Position numbers and translations under genes: made by a program. The notes beneath the pieces were generated by a model, which ran no database searches, was not told the DNA's origin, and was given only the letters and a program-made list of their open reading frames with translations. This document shows, one piece after another, positions 42,701 to 51,554 of a stretch of DNA of 64,000 nucleotides (within the stretch, counting starts at the first letter, position 1; every line of letters starts with the position of its first letter). The stretch is from Streptomyces fradiae (GTDB lineage: Bacteria; Actinomycetota; Actinomycetes; Streptomycetales; Streptomycetaceae), in the NCBI RefSeq assembly GCF_041270065.1, contig NZ_CP065958.1, forward strand, positions 4,340,001 through 4,404,000, written 5' to 3'.

Positions 42701-43114
42701 AACCGAGCCGGTTCGGTCGACGTCCTCGCCGATGTCGCCGGCTACTTCAAGCAGAGCACCGGCTCGGTCTTCACCGGCATGAAACCGAAGCGGGTGATGG
42801 ACACCCGCACGGGTGCGGGCCTCGGCGTGGACCAGGTCAAGGTCGGCGCGGGCCAGACGGTGAGCCTCACCGTCGGTGCCCAGTACAAGGCCGTGGTCCT
42901 CAATGTCACGGCGACGAACGCGACCGCGACCAGCTTCGTGTCGGTATACCCGTACGGCACGACCCGCACCTCGGCGTCGAACCTCAACTTCGTCGCCGGG
43001 CAGACCGTGCCGAACATGGTCGTCGTGCCGGTGAAGGACGGGAAGATCACCTTCTACAACCACAGCGGGTCCGTCGACCTCATCGCCGACATGGCCGGCT
43101 ACTACACCGACTGA
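39800..43114 (+). CDS. Giant secreted protein, paralogue of the 31990-35457 product
   Basis: A 1104-aa exported protein. The TTG at 39800 has GGAGGGG six bases upstream (39787-39793), so it is preferred over ATG 39785, which overlaps that site. The signal peptide ends ...ALTAPAFAADT. It shares architecture with its paralogue: EVVLPDPGR start, propeller-like repeats, an ELQAVGRWLYWTCGA segment matching ELQATDRWLYWSCGA, then VDKFGANVAFVDAQ, a FlgD-like Ig segment, and three C-terminal LMDTR...GYY modules (about residues 755-1104). The two genes probably arose by duplication and diverged. It follows otsA divergently across 268 bp. Function is unknown. Confidence 0.8.
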   Translation: MYARTRTALALATAVGITAGLCTALTAPAFAADTPPSDEVVLPDPGRYQPRGETLIGAGASGYIHRQEGNSDLLWTDAVSGETKVLPDSAEYGHSGLSARSEAGTFRIVDIATGTETRIPVPEGQRAFAYSTDTVATSTSQDGLTSALALVRLADGGVSETPVTGVPAGVGQAMHVLQDTHGAIIRFSNSTARYYLDYTAATLSRLPAVFETTGNLRLGAEHILGWSSGGTLYTVPRSDAAATPVRTVVTKPYPTSEYPEFAVVGGHVVYVYAAAYYDPEGKLRQKVQEVPLGGGTARDLLPAGAKGFVTARDGSVFLAGGSSATDWAVHHITPGADGAPAVRAVQKVPQAPATYSGLALGGGRLSYLSDSSWSMRPATPALFDVDTTMAGTPAATAPRLRYRLTDTPNGLRSLGDGNEAFGSGTTVTAPTDNSYRSTELPTESAVFDAAGRYALARSDDQTYAVDLDIDNLNENEVRLTLTKSAAALWGSQVWKSTTATSTGQVNAYDLRTGSTSASVELGSGCRPTELQAVGRWLYWTCGADKAGVYDRTLKKNVPVTAGESLLGDGFVVRHDRTAHKLLLTNAATGQTTDLATVPAWADTDSRGGQWTVDKFGANVAFVDAQKDIHVKRVPVAPQPFVMLDTFDRMISGGTTQLRWRTSRSVGAWKVEIQEPSGRVVRTYQGASGNGAGVAIDWDSRDQLGRGLEDAIYTYVMTAQPADGTGPALRSTGSIESFDVGLSTLPGTYTPLTPARLMDTRSGLGTAKSKVGPGEIRPLQVAGVGGVPQSGLTAVVLNVTATNPTAGGFVSAYPSSTYRPSASSLNFAAGQTVSNLVTVPVVNGFVNFYNKNGSVDLIADVAGYYAAGTAASAYHSVTPTRLMDTRDGTGVPKAQIPGGGTVTLPVTEPGATAVALNVTATNGTSPSFVSVYPYGTARPNVSNVNFPAGRTVPNMVVVPVRDGKITFYNRAGSVDVLADVAGYFKQSTGSVFTGMKPKRVMDTRTGAGLGVDQVKVGAGQTVSLTVGAQYKAVVLNVTATNATATSFVSVYPYGTTRTSASNLNFVAGQTVPNMVVVPVKDGKITFYNHSGSVDLIADMAGYYTD

Positions 43115-43136
43115 CAGAACCTCTGCCGGAAGCACA

Positions 43137-43164
43137 GAGGGCTTCCCCGTCGGGGGAGGCCCTC
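43137..43164. terminator. Hairpin terminator between convergent genes
   Basis: GAGGGC-T-TCCCC and GGGGA-G-GCCCTC pair as an interrupted stem of 11 pairs around a short loop, in the 64-bp gap between the giant-protein gene and the convergent surface-protein gene. Confidence 0.65.
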
Positions 43165-43178
43165 CGTCATCTCCCTGC

Positions 43179-44225
43179 TCAGTGGTCCCTCCCGCCCCGC
43201 ACCGCCGCCATCGCCACCGCACCGGTCGCCGCCAGGGCCACACCCAGCGCGCCCAGCAGCCACAGGCGCTCCCCGGCGCCGCCGGTCTCCGCCATCGCGT
43301 GCGGTCCCGCCGGAGGGGGGCTCGGTGAGGTTGTGGGTGCGGTTGCGCTTGGGGTCGGGGTCGGGGTCGGCTTGCGCCTCGGCTTCGGGTCCTCTCGGGT
43401 CCGGTCCTGCACCGGGACCGGGACCGACAGGGTCAGCGCGGACGGGACGTAGGTGGCGGTCCCGGGGGCGAAGGTGAGCTCGGCGGAGGTCGCGCCGGGC
43501 GGGATCGCGGCGGCCGGCAGGTCGACGGGCTCGGCGCCGCGGGCCGCCCGGGCCGTGCCTTCGGCGCGGCGGAAGCCGTCCACGGTGACCGTGGTGGCCG
43601 GTGCGCCGGGGCGCTGGATCACGTGGCCGCCGTACACCGCCACATGGCGCCGCTCGACGCCGGCGCCGGGGGCCGGGAAGGAGTAGACGACGGTCAGGGA
43701 CCAGCCCGCCGCGCAGCCCTTGCCGGCGGGCGTCCAGATGCCGTCGACCGCCACCGGGATGTCCCCCGCGGCCCCGGCGAAGGCGTCCGTCACGTCCGAC
43801 TCGCCCGTGTAGTGGTGCGGGCCCTCGACGCCGGCCGGGTCGGTGACCGTGCTGTCGATCGGCACCGGCGCCGGCGTGCCGGTCGCGCCGACCGCGAGCC
43901 GCGGGGCCGTGGTGGCGGGGTCGCCGGGCGGGGCCGTTGCCTCGGCGCCCGAGCTGTCGCAGCGGGCGGACCGGATCCCGCCCGGGCCCGTGTACGTGCC
44001 GTCGTTGCCGCCCCAGAACAGCCGGGCGTACGCCACGGTCGCGCCCTGCGGGATCACCACGCGCCTGGAATCGGGCCCAGCCGTGGTGAAGTCGCCGTAC
44101 AGCGTCGCCTCGTAACGCTTGCCGAAGGGCTCGATCACCTCGGCCGCGGCCGTGCCCGCGCTCGTACCGGCCAGCAGGATGACCCCGGTCGCCAGCAGGA
44201 TTCCCGTTTCCCTTGTGAACCGCAT
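43179..44225 (-). CDS. Surface protein with C-terminal sortase-like signal
   Basis: A 348-aa exported protein. Signal peptide (TGILLATGVILLAGTSAGTAAA), then a beta-rich domain (YEATLYGDFTTAGPDSRRVVIPQGATVAYARLFWGGNDGTYTGPGG; WTPAGKGCAAGWSLTVVYSFPAPGAGVERRHVAVYGGH) like DUF3344-type surface modules. A Pro/Thr/Ser/Lys linker (RRKPTPTPTPSA) leads to the tail AMAETGGAGERLWLLGALGVALAATGAVAMAAVRGGRD: a MAETG motif, hydrophobic helix and basic end. This resembles the LAxTG signal of Streptomyces class E sortases with Met in place of Leu. No sortase gene is nearby. It lies 38 bp downstream of gpgS. Confidence 0.75.
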   Translation of the reverse strand: MRFTRETGILLATGVILLAGTSAGTAAAEVIEPFGKRYEATLYGDFTTAGPDSRRVVIPQGATVAYARLFWGGNDGTYTGPGGIRSARCDSSGAEATAPPGDPATTAPRLAVGATGTPAPVPIDSTVTDPAGVEGPHHYTGESDVTDAFAGAAGDIPVAVDGIWTPAGKGCAAGWSLTVVYSFPAPGAGVERRHVAVYGGHVIQRPGAPATTVTVDGFRRAEGTARAARGAEPVDLPAAAIPPGATSAELTFAPGTATYVPSALTLSVPVPVQDRTREDPKPRRKPTPTPTPSATAPTTSPSPPPAGPHAMAETGGAGERLWLLGALGVALAATGAVAMAAVRGGRDH

Positions 44226-44263
44226 GGGACGGAAATTTAGGCAGAAATGCCCATTATCGGGTG

Positions 44264-45346
44264 TTACGCCACGCGGCGCCGCTCCGCGTACTCCGCGATC
44301 TCCACCATCGGCGGCCGCTCCTCCGTGTCCACCTCGTACGTACGGGGGGTGAAGCGCGACTCCCCGTCCCCGTCCTCGCTCCGCTCGAACTGCGTCAGCC
44401 GCGGCCGCACCAGGTGCCCCCGCGAGAGCCGCAGCTGGGCCGTCCGGTAGATCGCCGCCGCCATCCGGCCGAGCGCCCGCCCGTCCTGGTGCCGGTGCTT
44501 GCGCACCCCCACGTCCACCTGCGCGAGCGCGTCCAGGCCCACCGTGTGCAGCGCGTCGACGAGGAGCCCCAGCTCCACTCCGTAACCGACCGGGAACGGC
44601 AGCCGTTCGAGCAGCGAGCGCCGCGCCGCGTACTCGCCGCCCAGCGGCTGGACGAAACCGGCCAGCTGCGGCCAGTGCAGATTGAGCAGCGGCCGCGCCA
44701 CCAGCTCCGTTACCCGACCGCCCTGACCAGGGGTCTTGCCGGAGGCGAGCCCATCGAATTCAGTACCGAGCGGGCGGTCGTACATCGCCTTCACGAACGC
44801 CACGTCCGGATCGGTGAGCAGCGGCCCCACGATGCCCGTGACGAAGTCCGCCGAGAAGTCCTTGAGATCCGCGTCCACGAAGCAGACGATGTCGCCGCTC
44901 GTCACCATCAGTGACCGCCACAGCACCTCGCCCTTGCCGGGCACCGCCGGGATCCGCGGCAGGATCGCGTCCCGCGCGACCACCCGCGCGCCGGCCGCCG
45001 CCGCGACCTCCGCCGTACGGTCCGTGGAGCCCGAGTCGACGACGACGAGCTCGTCCACGAGCGGCACGGACTCGCTCATCAGTTCGCGGCGGATCACCCG
45101 GACGATGTCCCCGACCGTCGCCTCCTCGTTCAGCGCGGGCAGCACGACGCTGATCGTCGTACCCCGCGTACTCCGTTTGGCGGCGAGGATCCCCTCCAGC
45201 GGGCGGTCGGCCACGGACCAGGACCGCCGGGACAGCCAGCGCTCCACTTCTTCCAGCAACGTGATCTCCATCTCGCGGATCGGACGACCGGTTCCACCGT
45301 CGAAGGCTTCGGTTACAGTCTTGAACAACGCGGATGCCCGATGCAT
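44264..45346 (-). CDS. gpgS: Glucosyl-3-phosphoglycerate synthase GpgS (GT81)
   Basis: A 360-aa GT-A glycosyltransferase that transfers glucose from an NDP-glucose to 3-phosphoglycerate, first step of glucosylglycerate and, in mycobacteria, methylglucose lipopolysaccharide synthesis. Motifs: ISVVLPALNEEATVGDIVRVI, LVVVDSGSTDRTAEVAAAAGARVV, DIVCFVDADLKDF (the DxD), GGRVTELVARPLLNLHWPQLAGFVQPLGGEYAARRSLL and GYGVELGLLVD, all shared with mycobacterial GpgS. ATG 45346 is chosen; ATG 45271 (MEITLLEEVERW) is an alternative. It is divergent from the thrC SAM-riboswitch leader. Confidence 0.88.
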   Translation of the reverse strand: MHRASALFKTVTEAFDGGTGRPIREMEITLLEEVERWLSRRSWSVADRPLEGILAAKRSTRGTTISVVLPALNEEATVGDIVRVIRRELMSESVPLVDELVVVDSGSTDRTAEVAAAAGARVVARDAILPRIPAVPGKGEVLWRSLMVTSGDIVCFVDADLKDFSADFVTGIVGPLLTDPDVAFVKAMYDRPLGTEFDGLASGKTPGQGGRVTELVARPLLNLHWPQLAGFVQPLGGEYAARRSLLERLPFPVGYGVELGLLVDALHTVGLDALAQVDVGVRKHRHQDGRALGRMAAAIYRTAQLRLSRGHLVRPRLTQFERSEDGDGESRFTPRTYEVDTEERPPMVEIAEYAERRRVA

Positions 45347-45382
45347 GTCGGGGTGCCGACCGCGTCTCACAATCGAATACCG

Positions 45383-45525
45383 CTCATCCAGAGGGGCAGA
45401 GGGATACGGCCCGTTGAAGCCCCGGCAACCCTCCAGTCGGTCACTCGTCCTCCAGCGAGGTCCCCCGACTAGGGAAGGTGCCAAATCCGTCTCGTGACGA
45501 AGTGCGTCGCGAGGAAGATGAGGAG
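45383..45525 (+). ncRNA. SAM riboswitch upstream of threonine synthase
   Basis: The leader contains the conserved SAM-aptamer core CAGAGGGATACGGCCCGTTGA, GCCCCGGCAACCCTCC, and GGGAAGGTGCCAAATCCGT in the right order. CTCATC (45383-45388) pairs with GATGAG (45517-45522) as helix P1, and the middle arm holds CGTCCTCCAGCGAGG. It is of the SAM-I/SAM-IV (S-box-like) class. P1 ends in AGGAG, a ribosome-binding-like sequence just before thrC, so SAM binding could hide it and block translation. Confidence 0.85.
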
Positions 45526-45541
45526 AAAGGGCCTCGCCTCC

Positions 45542-46849
45542 ATGGCTGTTCAGACCGTCGCATCCGCGACCACCTCCGCCACCGCCACCGCCTCTGTCGA
45601 CCTCGGTCCCGCGTCCGGACTTTCCTGCCGCGAGTGCGGCGAGATCTTCCCGCTCGGCCCGATCTTCGCCTGCGAACTCTGTTTCGGTCCGCTCGAAGTC
45701 GCCTACGACCTGCCGACCGGCGACCCCGAGGCGCTGCGCAAGCGCATCGAGGCCGGCCCGGCGAACATCTGGCGCTACGCCCCGCTGCTCCCCGTCCCGG
45801 CCGACGTCGCCGAGAAGCCGAACCTGAACCCCGGCTGGACCAAGCTCGTGCAGGCCGACAACCTGGCCCGTGAGCTCGGCGTCGAGCCCGGCAAGCTGTT
45901 CGTCAAGGACGACTCCGGCAACCCGACCCACTCCTTCAAGGACCGGGTCGTCGCCCAGGCCATCGAGGCCGCCCGCGCCTTCGGCTTCACCACCCTCTCC
46001 TGCTCCTCCACCGGCAACCTGGCCGGCGCCGTCGGCGCCGCCGCCGCCCGCGCCGGCTTCCGCTCCTGCGTGTTCATCCCGCACGACCTGGAGCAGGGCA
46101 AGGTCGTCATGGCCGCCGTCTACGGCGGTGACCTCGTCGGCATCGAGGGCAACTACGACGACGTCAACCGCTTCTGCTCGGAGCTCATCGGCGACCCGCT
46201 CGGCGAGGGCTGGGGCTTCGTGAACGTCAACCTCCGCCCGTACTACGGCGAGGGCTCCAAGACGCTCGCGTACGAGATCTGCGAGCAGCTCGGCTGGGTC
46301 ATCCCGGACCAGCTGGTCATCCCGATCGCCTCCGGCTCCCAGCTCACCAAGATCGACAAGGGTCTGCAGGAGCTCATCAAGCTGGGCCTGGTCGAGGACA
46401 AGCCGTACAAGATCTTCGGCGCCCAGGCCGAGGGCTGCTCCCCGGTCTCCGTCGCCTTCAAGGCCGGCCACGACGTCGTACGGCCGCAGAAGCCGAACAC
46501 CATCGCCAAGTCGCTGGCCATCGGCAACCCGGCCGACGGCCCGTACGTCCTCGACATCGCCCGCCGCACCGGCGGCGCCGTGGAGGACGTCAACGACGAG
46601 CAGGTCGTCGAGGCCATCAAGATCCTCGCCCGCACCGAGGGCATCTTCGCCGAGACCGCGGGCGGCGTGACCGTCGGCGTGACGAAGAAGCTCGTCGAGG
46701 CCGGTCTCATCGACCCGGCCCTCACCACCGTCGTCCTCAACACGGGCGACGGACTCAAGACCCTGGACGCCGTGGCCGAGACTTCTCAGGCGACCGCCAC
46801 CATCCGCCCGAGCCTGGACGCGTTCCGCGACGCGGGCCTGGCCCACTGA
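45542..46849 (+). CDS. thrC: Threonine synthase
   Basis: A 435-aa PLP enzyme converting O-phosphohomoserine to threonine. The N-terminal zinc-ribbon-like LSCRECGEIFPLGPIFACELCFGPLEVAYD (C-x2-C, C-x2-C) is typical of this actinobacterial class. The catalytic PLP Lys is in DSGNPTHSFKDRVVAQAIEAA, and the phosphate loop is LSCSSTGNLAGAVGAAAARAG. It is controlled by the SAM riboswitch in the leader, unusual for a threonine gene but consistent with sharing phosphohomoserine with methionine synthesis. ATG 45542 is the first Met after the aptamer; upstream starts in the same frame lie inside it. Confidence 0.93.
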   Translation: MAVQTVASATTSATATASVDLGPASGLSCRECGEIFPLGPIFACELCFGPLEVAYDLPTGDPEALRKRIEAGPANIWRYAPLLPVPADVAEKPNLNPGWTKLVQADNLARELGVEPGKLFVKDDSGNPTHSFKDRVVAQAIEAARAFGFTTLSCSSTGNLAGAVGAAAARAGFRSCVFIPHDLEQGKVVMAAVYGGDLVGIEGNYDDVNRFCSELIGDPLGEGWGFVNVNLRPYYGEGSKTLAYEICEQLGWVIPDQLVIPIASGSQLTKIDKGLQELIKLGLVEDKPYKIFGAQAEGCSPVSVAFKAGHDVVRPQKPNTIAKSLAIGNPADGPYVLDIARRTGGAVEDVNDEQVVEAIKILARTEGIFAETAGGVTVGVTKKLVEAGLIDPALTTVVLNTGDGLKTLDAVAETSQATATIRPSLDAFRDAGLAH

Positions 46850-46881
46850 GACCCGCCCGATCGCTGAGAGGTTACGAAGAC

Positions 46882-47160
46882 ATGGCCGTGAACGTCCGCA
46901 TCCCCACCATCCTCCGCACCTACACCGGCGGCCAGGCCGAGGTCCCCGCCGAGGGCGGCACCCTCGCCGAGGTCATCGCCGACCTGGAGAAGAACCACAC
47001 GGGCATCGCCGCCCGCGTCCTGGACGACCAGGGCAAGCTGCGCCGCTTCGTCAACGTGTACGTGAACGACGACGACGTGCGCTTCGAGCAGGGCCTGGAG
47101 ACGGCGACGCCGGACGGCGCCGGCATCTCGATCATTCCGGCGGTCGCCGGCGGCTGCTGA
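46882..47160 (+). CDS. MoaD/ThiS family sulfur carrier protein ending Gly-Gly-Cys
   Basis: A 92-aa ubiquitin-fold protein: VNVRIPTILRTYTGGQAEVPAEGGTLAEVIADLEKNHTGIAARVLDDQGKLRRFVNVYVNDDDVRF. It ends SIIPAVAGGC. Sulfur carriers need a bare GG terminus, activated as thiocarboxylate. Here an extra Cys follows, so a protease must trim it first, as known for QbsE-type carriers processed by JAMM proteases. It most resembles CysO, which feeds cysteine synthesis. It is 32 bp after thrC, probably one transcript. No JAMM protease or cysteine synthase gene is adjacent. Confidence 0.88.
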   Translation: MAVNVRIPTILRTYTGGQAEVPAEGGTLAEVIADLEKNHTGIAARVLDDQGKLRRFVNVYVNDDDVRFEQGLETATPDGAGISIIPAVAGGC

Positions 47161-47226
47161 GCCGAGGCGCTGAGCCGAGTCACCTCGGCCGACTTACTGG
47201 CGGTACTACCGTTCAGTACAGATGAG

Positions 47227-47274
47227 TGCAGAATTGCCCCTTCCGCGAGAAGAAGCGGAAGGGGCAATTCTGCA
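47227..47274. terminator. Perfect 20-bp hairpin between the MoaD-like and csp genes
   Basis: TGCAGAATTGCCCCTTCCGC (47227-47246) and its exact reverse complement (47255-47274) flank an 8-base loop. It lies 66 bp after the MoaD-like stop and 327 bp before the csp start. It is longer and more AT-containing than the other terminators here and could also have another role. Confidence 0.65.
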
Positions 47275-49802
<2,528 letters not shown>

Positions 49803-49829
49803 GGCTCGATGAGCCGAAGCTGAACGCCG

Positions 49830-49859
49830 AAGGGCGGCACCCGAGAGGGTGCCGCCCTT
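49830..49859. terminator. groEL hairpin terminator
   Basis: AAGGGCGGCACCC (49830-49842) and GGGTGCCGCCCTT (49847-49859) form a perfect 13-bp stem with a GAGA loop, between groEL and the convergent secreted-protein gene. Confidence 0.85.
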
Positions 49860-49877
49860 CAGTCATGCGCGAGGCAT

Positions 49878-51554
49878 TTACCGCACGTCGACCCAGTCCT
49901 GACCGCTGAAGGTCTGGAAGTGGGTGCCGTCACCGTAGTAGCGGATCTGGTACCAGCCGTCGACGCCCGCCGTCGTCTTCACCGACACCGCGCCGGTCGA
50001 CGAGGACTTGCCGGTCGCGACCTGCTTCCAGGTGCCCGTCTTGCCCCAGGGCTTGAACCACACGCTCACCGGCTGGTAGCCGAGACCCCGCCACGCGCCA
50101 CTGGTGTAGTGCTGCAGCGAACCCGTCACCGTGATCGCCGAACCCTTGGCGACCGGGTCCGGAGAGGCCTTGAGGCCGGTCACCCGCGAGTCGGTGCGGA
50201 CGATGTAGAAGGGCTTGCCGGCCGACTCGCCGAAGTAGTCGTTGGCCAGGTGCCGGACCCGGAACCAGCCGCCCTTGTTCCAGGCGCCGATCGTGAACGG
50301 CGTCCGCACGTTGTTGTTGTAGAAGCTGGTGGAGGCGATCTGCTTCCACCCGGTCTGGCCGTCCGGGGACTGCTCCAGGACCACCGTCTGCATGGACGAG
50401 GTGGACAGCCAGGTCTCGTACGGGGCGCGCAGCTCGCCGTACACCGTCAGCCGCGCGTCCGTCGCCAGCTTGTAGCCCGCCACCGTGGTGATGGAGTCGG
50501 CGGGCAGCGCCAGCGGCCCGTACGCGTAGAAGCTGAGGAACCGGCTCTCCGACTGGACCGACCAGCCGCCCGCGCCCCCGCCGCCCGCGGCGACGAGCTG
50601 CACGCTGAACCGGCCCTCGGCGTCGGTGCGCACGGTCTTCGACAGACCGTTGCCCAGCCGCGCCGACACCGGGACGTCCGCCATCGGGGCGTCGGCGGCG
50701 TTCGGGTCGGTGACCCGGCCGCTGACGGTGACCAGTTCGCCGGAGGCCGCGCGGACCTTGTCGGCGGAGGCGGTGACCGTGGCCCGCTTCTCCTGGCCGC
50801 TGGTGTACGCGTAGTAGGTCGCGGTGCCGTGCACCTCGGCGCTGTCCTCGGTGAACCTGGCCTGGGTCGACGCGTACCGCGTCTCCGCCGCGACCGGCTC
50901 GCCGGTGAACTCGCCGGTCTCCCCGGTGACCGCGGAGCCGAACGTCGTGTCCGTACCGGTGTAGTCGTACGACACGGTGCGGCCGGACAGCGGCACCTCG
51001 TCGCCCGAGCCGGGCTGGACGCCGATCAGCGCGCCCTTCGGGTGCAGGAACGGATCGGCCCAGCTCGGGTTGCCGATGCCGAAGGCGTTCAGCCGCGGCT
51101 TCAGGGTGAAGTCCAGCGTGCCCGCATTGGCGCGGGTCACCGTGTTGCCAAGGGAGTCCGTGGCGGTGACGTCGATCGCGTACTTGCCGAGCGACGGGAT
51201 GGTGCCGCCGTCCTCGGTGAGCTTCAGCGTCGAGACCGCGGGCAGCGCGAAGGTGCCCTTGCTCGCCGCGTTCTCCTCCAGGGCCGGGATCTCGGCGAGG
51301 ACGGTGTCGCCCTGCCGGACCTTCGCCGAGACGGCCGTGACGGTCGCCTCCGGCGCGTCGGTCCAGGCGGTCACCTTGAAGCTGCCGCGCTGGGCGTCGT
51401 TGGTCAGCGCACGGCCGATGCCCACCGGGCTGGTGGGGGTCGCCGGAACGTCCTCGGCGGAGGCCGGGCCGACCGCCGCGCCCAGGGTGAGCGCCGTGAG
51501 CGCCGTGACGAGGGAGACGGCCGAGAGCCGTCGGAGATCAGAGCGCATCGACAT
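49878..51554 (-). CDS. Secreted multi-domain beta-sandwich protein (second of a coupled pair)
   Basis: A 558-aa exported protein. Signal peptide SLVTALTALTLGAAVGPASA, then Ig-like domains (DVTATDSLGNTVTRANAGTLDF), a carboxypeptidase-regulatory-like domain (LVTVSGRVTDPNAADAPMADVPVSARLGNGLSKTVRTDAEGRFSVQL) and C-terminal beta domains ending DGWYQIRYYGDGTHFQTFSGQDWVDVR. ATG 51554 or 51548 is the start; either overlaps the upstream gene, so translation is coupled. It and its neighbour share the C-terminal pattern W(x)LxW or W-Y-Q-x-R-Y plus a Y-(S)-E/F ending, so they may be distant paralogues. No enzyme motif is visible. Confidence 0.8.
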   Translation of the reverse strand: MSMRSDLRRLSAVSLVTALTALTLGAAVGPASAEDVPATPTSPVGIGRALTNDAQRGSFKVTAWTDAPEATVTAVSAKVRQGDTVLAEIPALEENAASKGTFALPAVSTLKLTEDGGTIPSLGKYAIDVTATDSLGNTVTRANAGTLDFTLKPRLNAFGIGNPSWADPFLHPKGALIGVQPGSGDEVPLSGRTVSYDYTGTDTTFGSAVTGETGEFTGEPVAAETRYASTQARFTEDSAEVHGTATYYAYTSGQEKRATVTASADKVRAASGELVTVSGRVTDPNAADAPMADVPVSARLGNGLSKTVRTDAEGRFSVQLVAAGGGGAGGWSVQSESRFLSFYAYGPLALPADSITTVAGYKLATDARLTVYGELRAPYETWLSTSSMQTVVLEQSPDGQTGWKQIASTSFYNNNVRTPFTIGAWNKGGWFRVRHLANDYFGESAGKPFYIVRTDSRVTGLKASPDPVAKGSAITVTGSLQHYTSGAWRGLGYQPVSVWFKPWGKTGTWKQVATGKSSSTGAVSVKTTAGVDGWYQIRYYGDGTHFQTFSGQDWVDVR

